A stretch of 9,312 nt of DNA from Candidatus Altarchaeota archaeon (GTDB lineage Archaea > Altiarchaeota > Altiarchaeia > IMC4 > DAOVSA01). The position numbers were made by a program, and so were the translations under genes. The stretch covers positions 1 through 9,312 of the forward strand of contig DAOVSA010000014.1 of the NCBI GenBank assembly GCA_030633635.1. The letters run 5' to 3'. Under the pieces are notes generated by a model that ran no database searches, was not told where the DNA came from, and saw only the letters and a list, made by a program, of their open reading frames with translations. This document shows, piece after piece, positions 6,438 through 9,312 of the stretch. Each line of letters starts with the position of its first letter. Position 1 is the stretch's first letter.

Positions 6438-6917
6438 ATGGAAACAAACACCCATAAGTTTAGGAATATGATAATACTAATAACATTATTACTTCTAATA
6501 GGTTGTATATACTATAAACAGCCATTAAAGGAATTTCTAATTACTTCAACTCCGTTATCAGATCTCTTATTAGTGGATTGCGGATCAGACTGGAGATGTC
6601 TTGCTGAGAATGCTTATGAGTGTAATCCAGTGAAGTTTAAGGAACAAAGTATAGTTGGAACTACAATTGGGGTGGGCTCTGATGTCGATAAACCAAGGTT
6701 AGCAACACTTGAGATAAAAGTTTATCCTAAAGGCAATATGTGTGTTCTTTACTATAAAATCGATGACGACTATATAATCGATGACGAGAGTATGACTTGT
6801 AATGTCCCTAAAGAGGAGTGGAAATCTTTTATAGATAAAGATGGTCTTTTTCTACATAAAAATTCTCATTATCTTAAGTATTGTGTGGGAAATCTCACTC
6901 AGAGATTCTCTTCTTAG
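6438..6917 (+). CDS. Membrane-anchored or lipoprotein-like cysteine-rich protein, unknown function
   Basis: 159 residues. A short basic start (HKFR) leads into a hydrophobic helix (about 11-22) ending in LIGC at Cys23, which fits either a lipobox or a single membrane anchor; the rest would face outside. The outer part carries DCGSDWRCLAENAYECNP (Cys48, Cys54, Cys62), then Cys102 in MCVLYYKI, Cys121 in ESMTCNVP and Cys149. From memory, the pattern CGxDxxCxxxAxxCxP followed by a C...Y strand and a SMTCxVP motif recurs in uncharacterised short archaeal membrane proteins. Six outer cysteines suggest disulfides or metal binding. It begins 38 bases after the PEP carboxykinase stop and may be read from it. 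A TATA-like stretch at 6419-6427 is too close to the ATG to serve it, but would fit the ATG at 6468, which loses the basic residues; I keep 6438. Confidence 0.75.
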   Translation: METNTHKFRNMIILITLLLLIGCIYYKQPLKEFLITSTPLSDLLLVDCGSDWRCLAENAYECNPVKFKEQSIVGTTIGVGSDVDKPRLATLEIKVYPKGNMCVLYYKIDDDYIIDDESMTCNVPKEEWKSFIDKDGLFLHKNSHYLKYCVGNLTQRFSS

Positions 6918-6965
6918 ATGATTGATTCTATCAACTTATAACGTCAGATCATGTGAAAACTACCA

Positions 6966-7007
6966 AATATTTGATTTAAAAACAACAATATTTGATTTAA
7001 AAACAAC
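6966..7007 (+). repeat. Perfect 21-base tandem duplication
   Basis: Two adjacent identical 21-base units (6966-6986, 6987-7007) share the core TTTGATTTAAAAACAAC. They sit in a 289-base gap between the cysteine-rich protein and the radical SAM gene. Each unit holds a weak TATA-like GATTTAAAAAC. The only frame across it (TTG 6922 to 7128) has no convincing start and is not called. Apart from this repeat and the radical SAM promoter, the gap from 6918 to 7206 holds nothing I can identify. Confidence 0.9.
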
Positions 7008-7150
7008 GAATATGTGGTTTACCCTACTACACCCAAATTTACCTTCGGTGAACTTAATATACCTCCAACGATTTATGATCGACTGGCATTCTTTGGAATT
7101 CTCTCTTTTTAGACGTATTCTATGCTAAATTAGATCCCTTGATCAGTATC

Positions 7151-7183
7151 AATTGGGATATATTATCCGGTACCAATTAATAA
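7151..7183 (+). promoter_or_regulatory. Promoter of the radical SAM gene, overlapped by an inverted repeat
   Basis: AATTAATAAATG, centred near 7180, would start transcription at about 7206, the base before the ATG, giving a leaderless message. Overlapping its upstream side is an imperfect inverted repeat: AATTGG (7151-7156) with CCAATT (7173-7178), and nested inside it GGATA (7156-7160) with TATCC (7164-7168). A protein bound there would cover the BRE and TATA box. Confidence 0.4.
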
Positions 7184-7206
7184 ATGATATGGGATAAAAC
7201 ATCACG

Positions 7207-8268
7207 ATGAGGGGTATGATAAAGGGTGTGAGAACGGAAAGGGCGATAGATAAGGGTGCAATAGATCAGATGTACGAAGAGGGTTATCTTTATGCAAAAT
7301 ATGGAATCTATGCCAGAAAAACTCATGGCTGTAAGATATTTAAGGTTCCAATGAACGCCAATTTTACCTGTCCAAATTGGGATGGACGTTTAAGCAGTAA
7401 AGGGTGCATATTTTGTCCTGATTTTGCCAGGCAATTCACTTATGATTCGTTTAGAAGAGTAATCACGAGAGATCTGAGGGACCAGGTCTCTGATCAAGTG
7501 GAGTACTATAAAAAGAAAGGTGCAGGAGAGAAAGCTTTGGTGTATATAGCATTTGGTACGAACACTTACAAACCATTAAATGAATTAAAGGATATATTTG
7601 ACGCAGCTATTGATCACGAGGATGTTATCGGCTTAAGTATAGGAACGAGACCGGATTGTCTTCCTGATGAAGTTTTGGATCTCTTGGGCGAGTATGTGAA
7701 GAAAGGATATGAAATCTGGATAGAGATAGGGCAACAGTCTGTGCATTATCACACGGCAGAGAGAGTAAACAGACAGCATGGTTTTGCAGAAACCATGAGG
7801 GTTGTTAAAGAGGCACACAAACGGGGGATATTGACTCTCATCTTTCTTATCATTGGTTTACCATATGAAACGCCATCTGAAATAGTAGAAGAGGCAAGAG
7901 TTGTGTCCGCACTGGGCGTTGATGCCATAAAACTCTATCCTTTATTGGTTATGAAAGGTACAAGACTCGCCAAGGAGTACGAAAACGGGAAATATAGACC
8001 CATAAGCAAATCAGAGTATGCATCACTTTCAGCAGATTTTCTGGAACATCTAAGCCCGTATGTCATCATCCAGAGAATTTCAAAGGATTGTGGATTAGAC
8101 GGGAAAGTAGTGCCGAAATGGCGCACTCATCGCTTTTTGGTCGGACCGAGAATAGAGAAGATATTGATGATGAGAGGTACAAAACAGGGGATAAAACACA
8201 AATTGGGATTGGATATGGAGGAATTAAAGCCAATGGATGGAAAAATCACTGCAACCGACGTATTGTGA
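7207..8268 (+). CDS. Radical SAM protein, TIGR01212/YhcC family
   Basis: 353 residues, a usual length for this family, whose reaction is not established. The [4Fe-4S]-binding cysteines lie in CPNWDGRLSSKGCIFC (Cys55, Cys67, Cys70), the family's spaced CPNRDG...GCxFC arrangement with Trp in place of the usual Arg. Further family segments follow: AFGTNTYKPLNEL, GLSIGTRPDCLPDEVLDLL, WIEIGQQSVHYHTAERVNRQ, IGLPYETPSEIVEEAR, GVDAIKLYPLLVMKGTRLA and YVIIQRISKDC. The protein is cytosolic and anaerobic in chemistry. The start at 7207 is favoured because the box A near 7180 gives a leaderless message from there; Met4 at 7216 is an alternative. Neighbours do not suggest a substrate. Compared with bacterial YhcC it carries a longer C-terminal tail (about the last 60 residues) that I cannot match to anything. 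Confidence 0.9.
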   Translation: MRGMIKGVRTERAIDKGAIDQMYEEGYLYAKYGIYARKTHGCKIFKVPMNANFTCPNWDGRLSSKGCIFCPDFARQFTYDSFRRVITRDLRDQVSDQVEYYKKKGAGEKALVYIAFGTNTYKPLNELKDIFDAAIDHEDVIGLSIGTRPDCLPDEVLDLLGEYVKKGYEIWIEIGQQSVHYHTAERVNRQHGFAETMRVVKEAHKRGILTLIFLIIGLPYETPSEIVEEARVVSALGVDAIKLYPLLVMKGTRLAKEYENGKYRPISKSEYASLSADFLEHLSPYVIIQRISKDCGLDGKVVPKWRTHRFLVGPRIEKILMMRGTKQGIKHKLGLDMEELKPMDGKITATDVL

Positions 8269-8314
8269 CCTATCGATCATCGTGGTTGGCATATATTAGC
8301 ATATTTAAGGATCC

Positions 8315-8352
8315 TCAAACATTAAAATAATTATCAAACATTAAAATAATTA
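8315..8352 (+). repeat. Perfect 19-base tandem duplication in the mutase promoter region
   Basis: Two adjacent identical copies of TCAAACATTAAAATAATTA end 11 bases before the mutase ATG. Each holds a BRE/TATA-like CAAACATTAAAATA, so the duplication may give two start points, one near 8350 and one near the ATG itself. It lies in the 95-base gap after the radical SAM gene. Confidence 0.9.
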
Positions 8353-8363
8353 AATACAGCAGA

Positions 8364-9312
8364 ATGCAAAAAAAATTATTCGGCACAACAGGAATCAGAG
8401 GATTGATAACCGAGGTATTGACCCCGGAATTTGTAACAAAGATCTCTTCGGTCTGGGGAAATTATATTGGCGGAGGAAAGGTATTGATCGCAAGAGATAC
8501 CAGAACATCTTCACCAATGCTGAAAAATGCCGTAACAGCCGGTTTGGTCGCTGTTGGTTGTGATGTCTATGACTCAGGAATCGCACCAACCCCTGCCCTA
8601 CAATACGCAGTTAGAAACTTTGATTTCGATGCAGGAGTAATGATCACCGGTTCTCATATCCCTCCAGAGCGAAATGGACTGAAATTCTTCATATCTGATG
8701 GAACAGAAGTCTATGGAAAAATTGAAGAAGAAATAGAGGATATGTATTTCAAAAATAAGATAGAATATGCAAACTGGAGAGATATCGGAAGGATTCATGC
8801 CTTTGATTGCGTGAGTCCGTACAAGGAGATGCTGCTGAAAACAGGCATTAAAGGTGACTTAAAGGTCGTTGTTGACCCGGGACATGGAGCCCAATGTAAT
8901 GTAATGCCTCTGGTGTTGAGAGAGTTAGGCTATGAAGTCATCACAATAAACTCACAGCCGGATGGATATTTCCCGGGAAGAAACCCGGAACCAACGGAAA
9001 AAACCATGGACAACCTGATAAAAGTCATGAAATCACTGAACGCGGATTTTGGGGTTGCACTGGATGGTGATGGTGACCGTTCGATATTTGTGGGTGACGG
9101 GGGGAAATTTTTAATGGGCGATATAACTGCCGCAGTTATTGCAGATGCAATGGAAGCAAAAAAGGTCGTTACACCCATAAGTTCATCATCGCTAATCGAC
9201 TGGGTTGTTAAGAAAAATAACGGCCAGGTGATAAAAACGAAGGTTGGTGCTGCAGATGTCGTTGCGGAAACCCAAAAACAGGGAGCTGATTTCGCATTTG
9301 AGGAAAACGGCG
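8364..9312 (+). CDS. Phosphohexomutase (phosphomannomutase/phosphoglucosamine mutase family), partial
   Basis: The first 316 residues of an alpha-D-phosphohexomutase, which moves phosphate between C1 and C6 of hexose phosphates through a phosphoserine. Domain 1 begins with LFGTTGIRG and carries the active-site loop GVMITGSHIPPERNGLKFF with catalytic Ser97. Domain 2 holds the metal-binding loop DGDGDR (234-239). Domain 3 begins with the sugar-recognition loop FEENG exactly at the window edge, so domain 4, the phosphate-binding end, is missing. The TGSHIPPERNG form in place of TASHNPPEYNG marks a particular archaeal subgroup. Substrate (mannose, glucosamine or glucose phosphate) cannot be decided without the rest. 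The ATG at 8364 starts right at the family's N-terminus. In archaea such enzymes supply nucleotide sugars for protein glycans and surface layers, and PEP carboxykinase upstream could feed this pathway. Confidence 0.93.
   Translation, partial: MQKKLFGTTGIRGLITEVLTPEFVTKISSVWGNYIGGGKVLIARDTRTSSPMLKNAVTAGLVAVGCDVYDSGIAPTPALQYAVRNFDFDAGVMITGSHIPPERNGLKFFISDGTEVYGKIEEEIEDMYFKNKIEYANWRDIGRIHAFDCVSPYKEMLLKTGIKGDLKVVVDPGHGAQCNVMPLVLRELGYEVITINSQPDGYFPGRNPEPTEKTMDNLIKVMKSLNADFGVALDGDGDRSIFVGDGGKFLMGDITAAVIADAMEAKKVVTPISSSSLIDWVVKKNNGQVIKTKVGAADVVAETQKQGADFAFEENG

Noticed and set aside
6891..6907. AATCTC/GAGATT stem at the end of the cysteine-rich gene
   Set aside because: It is only six pairs and lies inside the coding sequence with no T-run directly after it, too weak to call a terminator.
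6922..7128. Frame in which the 21-base tandem repeat reads as two copies of IFDLKTT; an internal ATG at 7012 gives 38 residues
   Set aside because: The start is a TTG without any signal, and an in-frame repeat of 21 bases is automatic. A TATA-like element in the first repeat copy could serve the 38-residue version, but nothing else supports it.
4037..7205. AACATCAC just before two start codons (4037-4044 and 7198-7205)
   Set aside because: Only two copies of an 8-base word at different distances from the start (9 and 1 bases); chance is a fair explanation.

Overview
The window looks like a chromosomal segment of an AT-rich euryarchaeote. Four things point to archaea: a ferredoxin/geranylgeranyl reductase pair for saturating isoprenoid lipids; an archaeal-type GTP-dependent PEP carboxykinase; an archaeal phosphohexomutase with the TGSHIPPERNG active-site loop; and TATA boxes placed about 20-30 bases before most starts, giving short-leader or leaderless transcripts. 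I see no rRNA, tRNA, CRISPR array, transposase or phage gene. A genus cannot be assigned from this sequence alone.

Left part (1-2580, minus strand): ferredoxin, geranylgeranyl reductase, then adenylosuccinate lyase (purB, cut by the window edge). Ferredoxin and reductase are one base apart and form a clear functional unit, the ferredoxin being the likely electron donor. Divergent from them is a lysine/glutamate-rich protein ending in a zinc ribbon (2648-3043).

Middle (3050-4400): convergent to the zinc-ribbon gene lies a minus-strand pair, a winged-helix regulator followed by a twin CBS-domain protein. Between the regulator and a divergent 41-residue ORF (4054-4179) is a very AT-rich region with several GTAC-centred inverted repeats and TATA boxes pointing both ways. 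This looks like a self-regulated divergent promoter and is the least explained part of the window. A roughly 340-base non-coding stretch with a 25-base-period direct repeat follows.

Right part (4521-9312, plus strand): GTP-PEP carboxykinase, interrupted by a one-base frameshift in a run of nine G just after the P-loop; a small membrane-anchored or lipoprotein-like cysteine-rich protein; a YhcC/TIGR01212-type radical SAM protein; and the first two thirds of a phosphohexomutase. PEP carboxykinase and the mutase fit gluconeogenesis leading to sugar phosphates for glycans. Several gaps carry perfect short tandem duplications (21, 19 and 22 of 25 bases), some overlapping likely promoter elements.
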